A DNA stretch of 64,000 bases from Taeniopygia guttata (lineage: Eukaryota; Chordata; Aves; Passeriformes; Estrildidae). The stretch's first letter is position 1; every line of letters begins with the position of its first letter. A program made the position numbers and the translations under genes. The DNA lies in contig NC_133026.1 in NCBI RefSeq assembly GCF_048771995.1, forward strand, positions 151,427,001 through 151,491,000. Direction: 5' to 3'. Shown one piece after another: positions 22,470-34,614 of the stretch. Below the pieces are notes generated by a model. It did no database searches and had not been told where the DNA came from. It saw only the letters and a list, made by a program, of their open reading frames with translations.

Positions 22470-23410
22470 AATCCCGGGATTCTCCCGTTCCCATTCCCCA
22501 AATCCCGGGATTCTCCCATTCCCAAATCCCGGGATTCTCCCGTTCCCATCCCCCCAAATCCCGGGATTCTCCCGTTCCCATCCCGATCCCAAATCCCGGG
22601 ATTCTCCCGTTCCAATCCCGGGATTCTCCCGGTTCCCGTCGGTTCCCATCCCCCCAGATCCCGGGATTGTCCCGGTTCCCAAATCCCCCCAAATCCCGGG
22701 ATTCTCCCGTTCCCAAATCCCGGGATTCTCCCGGTTCCCATCCCCCCAAATCCCGGGATTCTCCCGTTCCATCCCCCCAAATCCCGGGATTCTCCCGTTC
22801 CAATCCCCCCCAAATCCCGGGATTCTCCCGTTCCCATCCCCCCCCCCCCAAATCCCGGGATTCTCCCGTTCCCATCCCCCCAAATCCCGGGATTCTCCCG
22901 GTTCCCAAATCCCGGGATTCTCCCGTTCCCATCCCCCCCAAATCCCGGGATTCTCCCGGTTCCCGTCGGTTCCCATCCCCCCCAAATCCCGGGATTCTCC
23001 CGGTTCCCAAATCCCGGGATTCTCCCGGTTCCCAAATCCCCCCAAATCCCGGGATTCTCCCGGTTCCCAAATCCCGGGATTCTCCCGTTCCCATCCCCCC
23101 AAATCCCGGGATTCTCCGTTCCCATCCCCCCAAATCCCGGGATTCTCCCGGTTCCCAAATCCCCAAATCCCGGAATTCTCCCGTTCCAATCCCATCCCCC
23201 CAAATCCCGGGATTCTCCCGGTTCCCATCCCCCCAAATCCCGGGATTCTCCGGTTCCCAAATCCCGGGATTCTCCGGTTCCCATCCCCCCCCCCCCAAAT
23301 CCCGGGATTCTCCCGGTTCCCAAATCCCGGGATTCTCCCGGTTCCCAAATCCCGGGATTCTCCCGGTTCCCGTCGGTTCCCATCCCCCCAAATCCCGGGA
23401 TTCTCCCGGT
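22470..23410. repeat. AAATCCCGGGATTCTCCCG array
   Basis: Units of 24-32 bp (AAATCCCGGGATTCTCCCGT, TCCCATCCCCCC) run up to the SCRT1 CpG island. Each contains the palindrome CCCGGG within AATCCCGGGATT. Confidence 0.93.
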
Positions 23411-23414
23411 TCCT

Positions 23415-24003
23415 CCCTCCCCCCTCCCCCCGGTGGGCGGGGGTCTCCGGTTCCCCTCCCCCTCCCCGCCCCGGGGGCGTTCCCCTCCCGCCCCTCCCCC
23501 CGCCCCCCGCGCCGTTCCCGCGCCCCCCCCGCGCCGTTCCCGTTCCCGTTATAAGCGCGGGGCCGGTACCGATCGCTCACACGCTCCGGGGCCCCGCGCC
23601 CGTCCCGCACCCCCGTCCCGCCCCCGGTAACTCCATCCCCCCCCCGCCATCCCCATTCCGCCGCCGCCGCCGCTGTCCGCGGTGCTGACCGGGCGCTGTC
23701 CCCGGTCCTGCCCCTCCCGCCGCACCGGGACCCGCACCGGGACCACCGGGACCCCTCCAATCCCCCCCCCGCGCCGGTACCGACCCCGCCGGTCCATGCC
23801 CGACCGCGGGGGGGGTCCGGGAGCCGCCGGGCGCGGCCTCACCGACACCGACACGGCGGCGGCGGCGGCGGCGGCGGCTGCGGGCGGCCCCGGCCCGGTG
23901 CTGGGCGGCCGCGCCCGCCGCACAAAGCCGTAGCTCCGTTCCGCTCCGCCGGCCCGGGGCGGCCTTTGTGGCGGCGGGACCGGGCCCGGTCCCCGGTGGA
24001 ACC
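23415..24003 (+). promoter_or_regulatory. SCRT1 promoter and 5'UTR, CpG island with TATA-like box
   Basis: Single-copy, CpG-dense sequence. A TATAAGCGCG element at 23550-23559 is preceded by repeated CGTTCCCGTT and CCGCGCCGTTCCCG. If used, transcription would start near 23580, leaving a leader of about 420 bases. GCGGCG trinucleotide runs lie at 23858-23885. The start codon context is GAACCATGC. Confidence 0.6.
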
Positions 24004-24115
24004 ATGCCCAGGTCGTTCCTGGTGAAGAAGGTGAAACTCGATGATTTCCCCGCCGGTCTCGACGCTCCGTACGGCCGCGCCCGGGCGGATTTCGGTTCCC
24101 GGTTGCACGAGAAGG
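24004..24115 (+). CDS. SCRT1: SCRT1 exon 1: SNAG domain
   Basis: Encodes [20 protein letters not shown] and on to SRLHEKG, almost identical in layout to human exon 1. The donor is G/GTAAAT, phase 1. Confidence 0.95.
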
Positions 24116-27100
24116 GTAAATACCGAACACCGGGCCCCGCCGGGCCCCGCGGGCCTTCCCGGTACCGGCCGGGAACCGCCGCATTCCGCCGCGCTGCCGC
24201 TGCCGGGAGCGGGGAGACAACGGGGAAACCGCGGCGGGACCGGGGCAGAACCGGGCGGGACCGGGGGGGACCGGGACAGAACCGGGAGGGACCGGGGCAG
24301 AACCGGAGCGGGACCGGGGCAGAACCGGGAGGGACCGGGGCATAACCGGGCGGGACCGGGGCAGAACCGGGGCAGAACCGGAGGGGACCGGGGCAGAACC
24401 GGGAGGGACCGGGACAGAACCGAGCGGGACCGGGACAGAACCGAGCGGGACCAGGGCAGAACCGCGGCAGGACCGGGGCAGAACCGGGCGGGACCGGGGC
24501 AGAACCGAGCGGGCCGCCGGTTCCCGGTGCTGCCCTTTGTCTGCGGGAGCCAAGTTCAAGGGCAGCGGCGCCGCCGTTGTCGCCGTTGTCCCCGTTGTCC
24601 CCGCGCTTTGTGCGGAGCGCGGCCCCGGTCGGGCCCGGTGCGGCGGCGGCGGCTGCGGCGCGTTGCGTAACCGGGACCGGCGGAACCGCCGCAGCCGCAC
24701 CGGGCCCGGCCCGGCCCCGCCGTGACCTTGAGCGGCACCGGGGCAGCGGCGGCGGCGGGCGGGGAATGCACCGGGAATGCGGGAACGGCACCGGGAATGC
24801 GGGAACGGGGATGGGACCGGCACCGGGAATGCGGGAACGGGACCGGGAATGCGGGAACGGGACCAGCACCGGGAATGCGGGAACGGGGATGGCGGCGGCA
24901 CCGGGAATGCGGGAACGGGGACAGAGGCGGCACCGGGAATGCGGGAACGGCACCGGGAATGCGGGAACGGGGACGGGACCGGCACCGGGAATGTGGGAAC
25001 GGGACCGGGAACGGGAGGGACACCGGGACACGGGGACAGAGGGACCGGGAAGGGACAGCGGGACACGGGAGGGACAGAGGGACAGAGGGACAGAGGGACA
25101 GAGGGACACGGGAGGGACAGAGGGACAGAGGGACAGAGGGACAGAGGGACAGAGGGACACGGGAGGGACAGAGGGACACGGGAGGGACAGAGGGACAGAG
25201 GGACAGAGGGACAGAGGGACACGGGAGGGACAGAGGGACACGGGAGGGACAGAGGGACAGAGGGACAGAGGGACAGAGGGACAGAGGGACACGGGAGGGA
25301 CAGAGGGACAGAGGGACACGGGAGGGACAGAGGGACACGGGAGGGACAGAGGGACAGAGGGACAGAGGGACACGGGAGGGACAGAGGGACACGGGAGGGA
25401 CAGAGGGACAGAGGGACAGAGGGACAGAGGGACAGAGGGACACGGGAGGGACAGAGGGACACGGGAGGGACAGAGGGACAGAGGGACAGAGGGACAGAGG
25501 GACAGAGGGACACAGGGACAGAGGGGACAGAGAGGGGACAGAGGGACAGAGGGACAGAGGGACAGAGGGACAGAGGGACAGAGGGACAGAGGGACAGAGG
25601 GACACGGGAGGGGACAGAGGGACAGAGGGACACGGGAAGGGACAGAGGGACACGGGAGGGACAGCGGGACACGGGAAGGGACAGAGGGACAGACGGACAC
25701 GGGAGGGACAGAGGGACAGAGGGACAGAGGGACAGACGGACACGGGAGGGACAGAGGGACACGGGAGGGACACGGGAGGGACAGAGGGACACGGGACAGA
25801 GGGACAGAGGGACAGAGGGACACCGGAGGGACAGAGGGACACGGGAGGGACAGAGGGACAGAGGGACAGAGGGACAGAGGGACACGGGAGGGGACAGAGG
25901 GACACGGGAGGGACAGAGGGACAGAGGGACAGAGGGACAGAGGGACACGGGAGGGGACAGAGGGACACGGGAGGGACAGAGGGACACCGGAGGGACAGAG
26001 GGACACCGGAGGGACAGAGGGACACGGGAGGGACAGAGGGACAGAGGGACAGAGGGACAGAGGGACACGGGAGGGACAGAGGGACAGAGGGACAGAGGGA
26101 CACGGGAGGGGACAGAGGGACACGGGAGGGACACGGGAGGGACAGAGGGACAGAGGGACACGGGACCGGGAAGGGACAGAGGGACACCGGAGGGACAGAT
26201 GGGGGGACAGAAAAGGGGACAGAAGGGGGACACAGGAGGGACACACAGGGGACAACTGGGGTGACAGAGAAGGGACACACAGGTGACACAGAAAGGGCAC
26301 ACAGGGGACAGCCAGGGTGACACAAAAGAGACACTCAGGGGACACAGGAGGGACACACAGGAGACAGGCAGGTGACACTCAGTGACCCCATCATGTCCCC
26401 CCCGCCCTTCAACCAGAACCACCGCGGTGTCCCCAAGTGCCACCAACCCCCCTGACCGCTGTCCCCGCGATGTCCCCAGTGTCACCAACCCCTCTGACCG
26501 ATGTCCCCAGTGCCACCAACCCCTCTTACACTGTCCCCAGTGCCACCACCCCTCTGACCGCTGTCCCCACACTGTCCCCACACTGTCCCCAGTGCCACCA
26601 ACCCCCCTGACCGCTGTCCCCAGTGCCACCACCCCTGTGACCGTGTCCCCAGTGCTGTCCCCAATGCCACCACCCCCTCTGTCCACTGTCCCCACGCTGC
26701 CCCCAGTGCCACCACCCCCCTGACCACTGTCCCCACACTGTCCCCACGCTGTCCCCAGTGCCACCAGCCCCTCTGGCTGCTGTCCCCAGCACTGTCCCCA
26801 GTGCCACCAACCCCCCTGACTGTGTCCCCAATGCCACCAACCCCTCTGACCGCTGTCCCCAGTGCCACCACCCCCCTGACCGCTGTCCCTGCACTGTCCC
26901 CACACTGTCCCCAGTGCCACCAACCCCTCTGACCGTGTCCCCAGTGCTGTCCCCAGTGCCACCAGCCCCTCTGAATACTGTCCCCAAGTGCCACCACCCC
27001 CCTAACCGCTGTCCCTAGTGCCACCACCCCCCTGATCACTGTCCCCAGTGCTGTCCCCAGTGCCACCACCCCCTCTGACCGCTGTCCCCGCACTGTCCCC

Positions 27101-28361
27101 AGTGCCACCAGCCCCTCTTACCACTGTCCCTGTGCTGTCCCCAGTGCCACCACCCCCCTGACCGCTGTCCCCAGTGCCACCAACCCCCCTGACCATGTCC
27201 CTGCCCTGTCCCCAGTGCCACCAGCCCCTCTGACCTCTGTCCCCAAGTGCCACCAGCCCCTCTGTCCAATGTCCCTACACTGTCCCCAGTGCCACCAGCC
27301 CCTCTTACCACTGTCCCCAGTGCCACCACCGTCCTTACCAATGTCCCCACAGTGTCCCCACGCTGTCCCCAGTGCCACCAGCCCCTCTGACTGCTGTCCC
27401 CACGCTGTTCCCACGCTGTCCCCGGTGCCACCACCCCCCTGACCATGTCCCCACGCTGTCCCCGCACTGTCCCCAGTGCCACCAACCCCCCATACCGATG
27501 TCCCCACACTGTCCCCAGTGCCACCAACCCCCCTGACCGCTGTCCCCAAGTGCCACCAGTGCCCCATACCGATGTCCCCACGCTGTCCCTGGTGCCACCA
27601 CCCCCTTACCGATGTCCCCACTGTCCCCAGGCTACCTCAGCGACTACATGCCCCCCTCGTCCTTCCCGGGGGACGCCGACGCCGCTCTCAAGGTCCCGTC
27701 CCCGGACTCGCTCTACCGCGGCGGCCGCGGCGACTTCGGCACCGGCGACTCGGAGCCGCCGGACAGCCCCGGCTCGGGCATGGCCGGCGGGTACATCAAC
27801 GGCGACGCCGCCGTCAGCGAAGGCTACGCCGTGGACGCCTTCTTCATCACGGACGGCCGTTCCCGGCGCAAAACCAACACCGGCGGCGCGGCGCGGAACC
27901 TTCCCCGGCACACCTGCGGCGAGTGCGGCAAGAGCTACGCCACCTCCTCCAACCTCAGCCGCCACAAGCAGACCCACCGCAGCCTGGACAGCAAGATGGC
28001 CAAGAAATGCCCCACCTGCGGCAAGGTGTACGTCTCCATGCCGGCCATGGCCATGCACCTGCTGACCCACGACCTGAAGCACAAGTGTCAGGTGTGCGGC
28101 AAAGCCTTCAGCCGGCCCTGGCTGCTGCAGGGCCACATGCGCTCCCACACCGGCGAGAAGCCCTTCGGCTGCGCCCACTGCGGCAAAGCCTTCGCCGACC
28201 GCTCCAACCTGCGCGCCCACATGCAGACCCACTCGGCCTTCAAGCACTTCAAGTGCAAGCGCTGCAGCAAAACCTTCGCCCTCAAATCCTATCTCAATAA
28301 GCACTACGAGTCCGCCTGCTTCAAGGGGGCGGCGGCGCCCCTCAGCCCTCTGCGCCCCTGA
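24004..28361 (+). CDS. SCRT1: SCRT1, Scratch family transcriptional repressor 1 (complete, 2 exons)
   Basis: Nuclear C2H2 zinc-finger repressor of the Snail/Scratch superfamily, neuron-specific in vertebrates, binding CAGGTG-type E-boxes. Exons 24004-24115 and 27631-28361 give 280 residues (human about 348). Residues 1-9, MPRSFLVKK, are the SNAG repression domain. Residues about 91-118 hold the Scratch signature [14 protein letters not shown] and [12 protein letters not shown]. Five zinc fingers follow at roughly 133-153, 164-184, 190-210, 218-238 and 246-267; the last ends C2HC (KHYESAC). The shorter length comes from a reduced linker before finger 1. Upstream in human lies TMEM249, then FBXL6; I see no TMEM249 here. 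No shifts or stops. Confidence 0.96.
24240..24530. repeat. GACCGGGGCAGAACCGGG array, SCRT1 intron
   Basis: About 18-20-bp units (GGGACCGGGGCAGAACCGGG) begin about 125 bases after the donor. Single-copy CpG-rich sequence follows to about 24750. Confidence 0.9.
24755..25015. repeat. ACCGGGAATGCGGGAACGG array, SCRT1 intron
   Basis: About ten units of ACCGGGAATGCGGGAACGGG with GACGGGACCGGC inserts. Confidence 0.9.
25020..26200. repeat. GACAGAGG / GACACGGGAGG array, SCRT1 intron
   Basis: About 1.2 kb of the octamer GACAGAGG, punctuated every two to six units by GACACGGGAGG. The spacing pattern gives a readable higher-order barcode. Diverged GACACAGG-type units continue to about 26380. Confidence 0.95.
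26390..27615. repeat. CCCCAGTGCCACCA array, SCRT1 intron
   Basis: Units of about 35-65 bp contain TGTCCCCAGTGCCACCACCC and CCTCTGACCGCTGTCCCC. They run to the exon 2 acceptor and carry many CCCCAG acceptor-like sites; the real acceptor is CTGTCCCCAG/GCTACCTC. Confidence 0.93.
27631..28361 (+). CDS. SCRT1: SCRT1 exon 2: Scratch motif and five zinc fingers
   Basis: Starts GYLSDY as in human and ends SPLRP with TGA at 28359-28361. All zinc-binding residues of the five fingers are present, and the linkers are near-identical to human ([10 protein letters not shown]-type between fingers 3 and 4). Confidence 0.97.
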
Positions 28362-28590
28362 AAGGGTTTGGGGGGTCCCACCCGGCCCCTCGTTCTCCCC
28401 ACGGCTCCTCCCCACGGAATTGGCAAGTTTGGGATTCCCGGGGGAGTGAGACCCCCTCCTCACATTGAATTTAGTACCTTCGAGTGCGGCCGTCAGGGTT
28501 GAGGTGTTGGGATGGATGGATGGACGGATGGAGGGATGGACACATGGATGTTCTTCCGTCGGGATCGGCAGCGCGGATTGTGGCCGGCAG
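28362..28590 (+). other. Start of SCRT1 3'UTR, single copy
   Basis: Non-repetitive sequence after the stop codon, with a GGATGGATGGATGG microsatellite at about 28510-28540. No AATAAA was found in it, so the true 3' end is not located. Confidence 0.5.
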
Positions 28591-31500
28591 GATTTGCCCT
28601 TCTTCAGGATTCGCCCTTCAGGATTCACCTCACCAAATTCACCTTTCTGGATTCGCCCTTCCAACTTCATCCTTCCAATTTCATCCTTCGAATTTCACCA
28701 TTCAGGATTCACCTGGCAAATTCACCGTTCAGGATTTGCCCTTCAAAATACGCCCTTCAGGATTTGGCCTTGGAATTTCACCGTTCATGATTCACCTCAA
28801 CAAATTCACCCTTCAGGATTCGCCCTTCGAACTTCATCATTCGAATTTCATCCTTCAGGATTCACCTCGCCAAATTCGGCCTTGGAATTTTGTCCTTCAG
28901 GATTCACCTTGTAAATTCACCCTTCAAAGTTCACCCTTCAAAATTTGTCCTTCAAAATTCGCCCGTCAGGATTTGCCCTTCAGGATTTGGCCTTGGAATT
29001 TCGTCCTTCGGGATTCACCTCGCCAAATTCACCGTTCAGGATTCGCCCTTCCAACTTCACCCTTTGAATTTCATCCTTGGAAGTTCACCATTCAGGATTC
29101 ACCTCGCCAAATTCACCCTTCAAAATTCGCCCTTCAAAATTCACCCTCCAGTATTCGGCCTTGGAACTTCATCCTTTGGGATTCACCTCCCAAAATTCAC
29201 CTTTCAAATTTCACCGTTCAAAATTCATCCTTCAGGATTCGTCCTTCCAACTTTGTCCTTCGGGATTCACCTCCCAAAATTCACCCTTCAAATTCAACCC
29301 TTCAGAATTCACCTTTCAAAATTCACCCTTCAGGATTCGGCCTTCCAACTTCGTCCTTCAAATTTCACCATTCAGGATTGACCTCGTCAAATTCGGCCTT
29401 GGAATTTCGTCCTTCGGGATTCACCTCGCCAAATTCACCCTTCAAAATTCCCCCTTCAAAATTCCCCCTTCAAAATTCCCCCTTCAAATTTCACCCTTCA
29501 GGATTTGGCCTTGGAACTTCGTCCTTCAGGATTCACTTTGCCAAATTCACCCTTCAAAATTCAACCCTTCAAAATTCGTCCTTCAATATTCACCCTTCAA
29601 AATTCGCCTTCAGGATTCGCCCTTGGAATTTCATCCTTCGGGATTCACCTCACCAAATTCACCATTCAGGATTTGCCCTTCCAACTTCACCCTTTGAATT
29701 TCATCCTTGGAAGTTCACCATTCAGGATTCACCTCGCCAAATTCACCCTTCAAAATTCGTCCTTCAAAATTCACCCTTCAGGATTCGGCCTTGGAACTTC
29801 ATCCTTCGGGATTCACCTCCCAAAATTCACCATTCAGGATTTGCCCTTCGAACTTCATCGTTCAAATTTCATTCTTCAGGATTCACCTCGTAAATTCACC
29901 CTTCAAAATTCGCCCTTCAAAATTCACCCTTCAGGATTCGGCCTTGGAATTTCATCTTTCAGGATTCGCCTCGCCAAATTCACTGTTCAGGATTCACTTC
30001 GCCAAATTCACCCTTCAAAATTCACCTTTTGAAATTCGCCCTTCAGGATTCGGCCTTAGAATTTCACCCTTCAGGATTCGGCCTTGGAACTTCGCCCTTC
30101 GAATTTCATCGTTCAGGATTCACCTCGCCAAATTCACCCTTGGAATTTCACTGTTCAGGATCCACCTCACCAAATTCGCCCTTCGAAATTTGCCCTTCAG
30201 GATTTGCCCTTCCAACTTCATCCTGAGAATTTCATCTTTCAGGATTCACCTCACCAAATTCGCCCTTCAGGATTCACCCTTCAAATTTCACCCTTCAAAA
30301 TTCGTCCTTCAAAATTCGTCCTTTAGGATTCCCCCTTCAGGATTCACCCTTGGAATTTCATCCTTCAGGATTCACTTCGCCAAATTCACCCTTCAAAATT
30401 TGCCCTTCAAAATTCGCCCTTCAGGATTCACCCTTGGAATTTCACCCTTCAGGATTCACCTCACCAAATTCACCCTTCAAAATTTGCCCTTTGAAATTCA
30501 TCCTTCAGGATTCGCCCTTCCAACTTCACCCTTCAAATTTCATCCTTCCAACTTCGTCCTTCAAATTTCACCATTCAGGATTGACCTCGCCAAATTCACA
30601 CTTGGAATTTCATCCTTTGGGATTCACTTCGCCAAATTCACCCTTGGAATTCGCCCTTCAGGATTCGGCCTTGGAACTTCGTCCTTCAGGATTCACTTCG
30701 CCAAATTCACCTTTCAGTGTTCGCCCTTCCAACTTCATCCTTCGGGATTCACCTCGCCAAATTCGCCCTTGGAATGTCACCCTTTGGGATTCACCTCCCA
30801 AAATTCACCCTTCTAAATTCGCCCTTCAAAATTCGCCCTTCGAACTTCATCCTTCAGGATTTGGCCTTGGAATTTTGTCCTTTAGGATTCACCTCCCAAA
30901 ATTCACCTTTCAAATTTCACCATTCAGGATTCACTTTGCCAAATTCGCCCTTCAAAATTCGCCCTTCAAAATTCGCCCTTCAGGATTCGGCCTTGGAACT
31001 TCGTCCTTCAGGATTCACCTCCCAAAATTCGCCCTTGGAATTTCATTCTTCAGGATTCACCTCGCCAAATTCACCCTTCAGGATTTGCCCTTCCAACTTC
31101 GTCCTTCAAATTTCACCCTTTGGGATTCACCTCGCCAAATTCACCCTTCAAATTCCACCGCTCAGGATTGACTTCGCCAAATTCACCCTTCGAAATTCGC
31201 CCTTAAGGATTCGGCCTTGGAATTTCATCCTTCGGGATTCACCTCGTAAATTCACCCTTAAAAATTCACCGTTCAGGATTCGCATTGCCAAATTCGCCCT
31301 TGGAATTTCACCGTTCAGGATTCGCCTCCCAAAATTCACCTTTGGAATTTCACCCTTCAGGATTCGCCCTTCAGATTTAACCCTTCAGGAATAACCTCTC
31401 AAAATTCGCCCTTTAGGATTCGCCCTTCGAATCTCATCCTTCGAATTTCACCGTTCAGGATTCACTTTGCCAAATTCACCTTTCAAATTTCACCCTTCGA

Positions 31501-31990
31501 AATTCTCCCTTCAGGATTCGGCCTTGGAACTTCGTCCTTCGGGATTCACTTCGCCAAATTCACCCTTCAAAATTCAACCCTTCAAAATTCGTCCTTCAAA
31601 TTTCACCATTCAGGATTGACCTCGTCAAATTCGTCCTTGGAATTTCACCCTTCAGGATTCACTTCGCCAAATTCGCCCTTCAAAATTCGTCCTTCAAAAT
31701 TCACCTTTAAAAATTCACCCTTCAGGATTCGGCCTTGGAACTTCGTCCTTCAGGATCCACCTCACCAAATTCACCCTTGGAATTTCACCGTTCAGGATTC
31801 ACCTCCCAAAATTCACCCTTCAAAATTTGCCCTTCGAAATTCACCGTTCAGGATTTGCCCTTCAGATTTAAACCTTCAAATTTCACTCTTCAGGATTCAC
31901 CTGCAAAATTCGCCTTTCAAATTTCACCTTTTCAAATTTGACTCGTCAGGATTCACCTTTCGAAATTCACTTTTCGAAATTCACCTTTCG
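28590..31990. repeat. TTCAGGATTCACCTCGCCAAA array, 3.4 kb
   Basis: Modules of 15-22 bp (CTTCAGGATTCACCTCGCCA, AATTCACCCTTCAAAATTCG, CCTTGGAACTTCGTCCTTC) are shuffled into higher-order units of about 100-150 bp. Long open + strand frames exist only because the modules rarely contain stops; no gene is supported. Confidence 0.95.
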
Positions 31991-32830
31991 AAATTCACCC
32001 CAAAAATTCCAGCCATGAGATTCACCCCAAAAAAATTCACCTTTCAAAATTCAGCCCAAGGAATTGCACCCCAAAAATTCCGGCCCCAAAATTCACCTTT
32101 CAAAGTTCAGCCCAAGGAATTGCACCCCAAAAATTCCGGCCACAAAATTCACCCCAAAAATTTCAGCCACAAAATTCACCCCTAAAAATTCATCATTCAA
32201 AGTTCAGCCCAAGGAATTGCACCCCAAAAAAATTCGGTCACGAGATTCACCCCAAAAACTTCAGCCCCAAAATTCATCATTCAAAATTCATCCCCTCAAA
32301 TTTCACCCCAAAATCTGACCCCTCAAAATTCATCCCCCAAATTCATCCTCCCAAAATTCATCCCCTCAAAATTCATCCCCCAAAATTAATCCCCCCAAAT
32401 TTCACCCCAAATTTCACCCCCCCAAAATTCATCCCCCCAAATTCATCCCCCAAAATCAGACCCCCCAAAATTCACCCCAAAATTCGACCCCCCAAAATTC
32501 ATCGCCCAAAATTCATCCCCCCAAAATTCATCGCCCAAAATTCATCCCCCCAAAATTCATCCCCCCAAAATTCATCCCCCCAAAATTCATCCCCCCAAAA
32601 TTCATCCCAAAATTCATCCCCCCAAAATTCTTCCCCCCAAATCATCCCCCCAAAATTCATCTCCTCAAAATCCATCCCCCAAAATTCACCCCAAAATTCA
32701 TCCCCCCAAAATACGAACCCCCAAAATTCATCCCCCCAAAATTCATCCCAAAATTCATCCCCCCAAATTTCACCCTAAAATCCATCCCCCCAAAATCCGA
32801 CCCCCCAAAATCCCCTCTGGGATCCCCCAA
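31990..32830. repeat. CCCCCCAAAATTCATCC array
   Basis: Begins with CCCAAGGAATTGCACCCCAA modules and becomes about 17-bp units of CCCCCCAAAATTCATCC. Almost no G on the + strand. Confidence 0.93.
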
Positions 32831-32859
32831 ATTCACTGCATGACCCCTCCCCCCGCCCC

Positions 32860-34230
32860 TCCCCCACCTCGCGCCCCCCCCGCTGCCTTCAAGGGGGGTC
32901 CTGAGCACCCCAAAATTGGGGGGACCCCCCCAATTCCTGCAGGGACGTGCCCCCCCCCAAAATCGGGGTCACCCTCGCTCTTCCATGGGCTGTGCGCCCC
33001 CAAACCGGGGCGCACCCCAAAATTGGGGTGACCCCCCCTGACCCCCACCCTGACCCCCCAAAATCGGGGTGCCCCCCCCCCCCGCCCCCCCTTTTTGCAT
33101 GGGTGCCTCAGCCTTGTGCCATAGCCCCGCCCTGGGGGCACCCCAAAATCGGGGTGACCCCCCAAATTCTGCATGGACCCCCCGGTCCTGCTGGGGGAGC
33201 ACCCCCAAAATTCGGGGGGACCCCCCCCTCCCCCACCCACCCCCCCTTTTGCATGGGCGTCCCCCCCCGTGCCATAACCCCCCCCCCGTTCTGCGCACCC
33301 CAAAATTTGGGGGTCACCCCCCCCCCAACCCCCCCTCCCGCCTTGCGAGGGGCGCCCCGAACTCGGGGAGCCCCCCAAAAAAATGGGGTGCGCCCCCCCC
33401 ACCCCCCCCCATTCAGGGGTGCCCCACCCCCCCCGCCCCCCAAAATCGGGGTGCCCCCCCCTCCCCCCCCCTTGCATGGCCTCGCGCCGCGCCCCAAATC
33501 AGGTGAGACCCCCCCCGCACCCCCAAATTTGGGGTCCCCCCTCCCCCCACGCTGCATGGGTGCCCCTCCCCACCCCCCGTGCACCCCAAAACCGGGGTGC
33601 CCCTCCCCCCCCCCCCGCATGGGTGCCCCCACTGTGCCGTACCCCAAAACGGGGCGCCCCCCCCCAATTTGGGGGTGCCCCTCCCCCCGCAATAAGCCCC
33701 TCCCCCCCCGCACGGCACAGCGATCCCCTGGGGGGACCCCAAAACTTCCCCTCCCCCCCCCGGGGACCCCCCAATTTGGGGAGGGGTCCCCCCCCCCATC
33801 CGTGCATGGCCCCGCCCCTCCCCCCCCCCCGGGTACCCCTCCCCCACTTTGGGTACCCCAATAATTTCAGGGTGCCCCTCCCCCACCCCCACCCGTTTAG
33901 GGACCCCCCCAAAATCCCGGGGGGGGTTTTTTTGGGGGGTGGGGGGACCCCCAAATCCCCTCCCCCACCCCCACCCCTTTAGGGACCCCCCCCAAAATCC
34001 CGGGGGGGGTTTTTTTGGGGGGGTGGGGGGACCCCCAAATCCCCTCCCCCTCCCCCCACGAGGGGCCGCCCCCCCTCCCCCCATTTTGGGGGCGCCCCTT
34101 GCCGAGAGCACAAACCCCTCCCCCACCCAAAATTAACCCCTCCCCCCCCCAAATTAACCCCTCCCCCACCCCCACCCCTCCCCCCACCCCCCCCCGGGAT
34201 TTCGCGCCCCTCCCCCCCCCGCGATGCCAA
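32860..34230. repeat. C-rich CCCCAAAATCGGGGTG sequence with longer units
   Basis: CACCCCAAAATCGGGGTG, TGCATGGGTGCC and CCCCCAAATTTGGGG modules recur at irregular spacing. Around 33890-34050 an approximately 80-bp unit (CCTCCCCCACCCCCACCC, TTTAGGGACCCCCC, CCCGGGGGGGTTTTTTTGG) is present twice. No exon was recognised. Confidence 0.8.
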
Positions 34231-34329
34231 AGCCTGAAGGGAGGGGGGGGGGGAGGGGGGGGTGGGGGAGGGGCGGTGGGGGAGGGGTCTCTGCATGCCG
34301 GCCCCGCCCCCCGCCCCTCCCCCACCCGC

Positions 34330-34610
34330 TCTCCATCTATGCCAATTTTGATGCTTTTTTTGGGGTTATTTTGGAGGATTTTTGTTTTTCCTTTTTTTTG
34401 GGTTATTTTCGGGGTTTTTTGGGTTAATTTTTTGCGTTGCCAAACTGTAGAAACGCGGGCGGCCCCGCCCGCTCTAGAGCAATAATTACCGACCGTTAAT
34501 TACCGATTAATTAGCGACCGCATGGGCTCGAGCAATCAGGGACCCCCCCGAGCCACCCCCCCCCCCTTAGAGCGACCGAAATCAGGGATGACGTCAGAGT
34601 AGCGATAGAA
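34330..34610. promoter_or_regulatory. Single-copy island with TAATTA cluster and a perfect CRE
   Basis: A T-rich stretch (34340-34440) is followed by CAATAATTACCGACCG, TTAATTACCGATTAATTAGC and TGACGTCA at 34589-34596. TAATTA-type cores are homeodomain sites and TGACGTCA is the CREB/ATF palindrome. The block is not repeated elsewhere in the window. It may be a distal element or the tail of the SCRT1 3'UTR. Confidence 0.4.
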
Positions 34611-34614
34611 GCCC

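Noticed and set aside
23682-24540. CpG-island open frames on both strands around SCRT1 exon 1
   Set aside because: Typical stop-poor GC-rich sequence; only the 24004 frame has a known domain and a splice partner.
28590-31400. Long Phe/Ser/Pro-rich + strand frames that might be a structural protein
   Set aside because: Same frame-openness effect of shuffled TTCAGGATTCACC modules; three frames are open at once.
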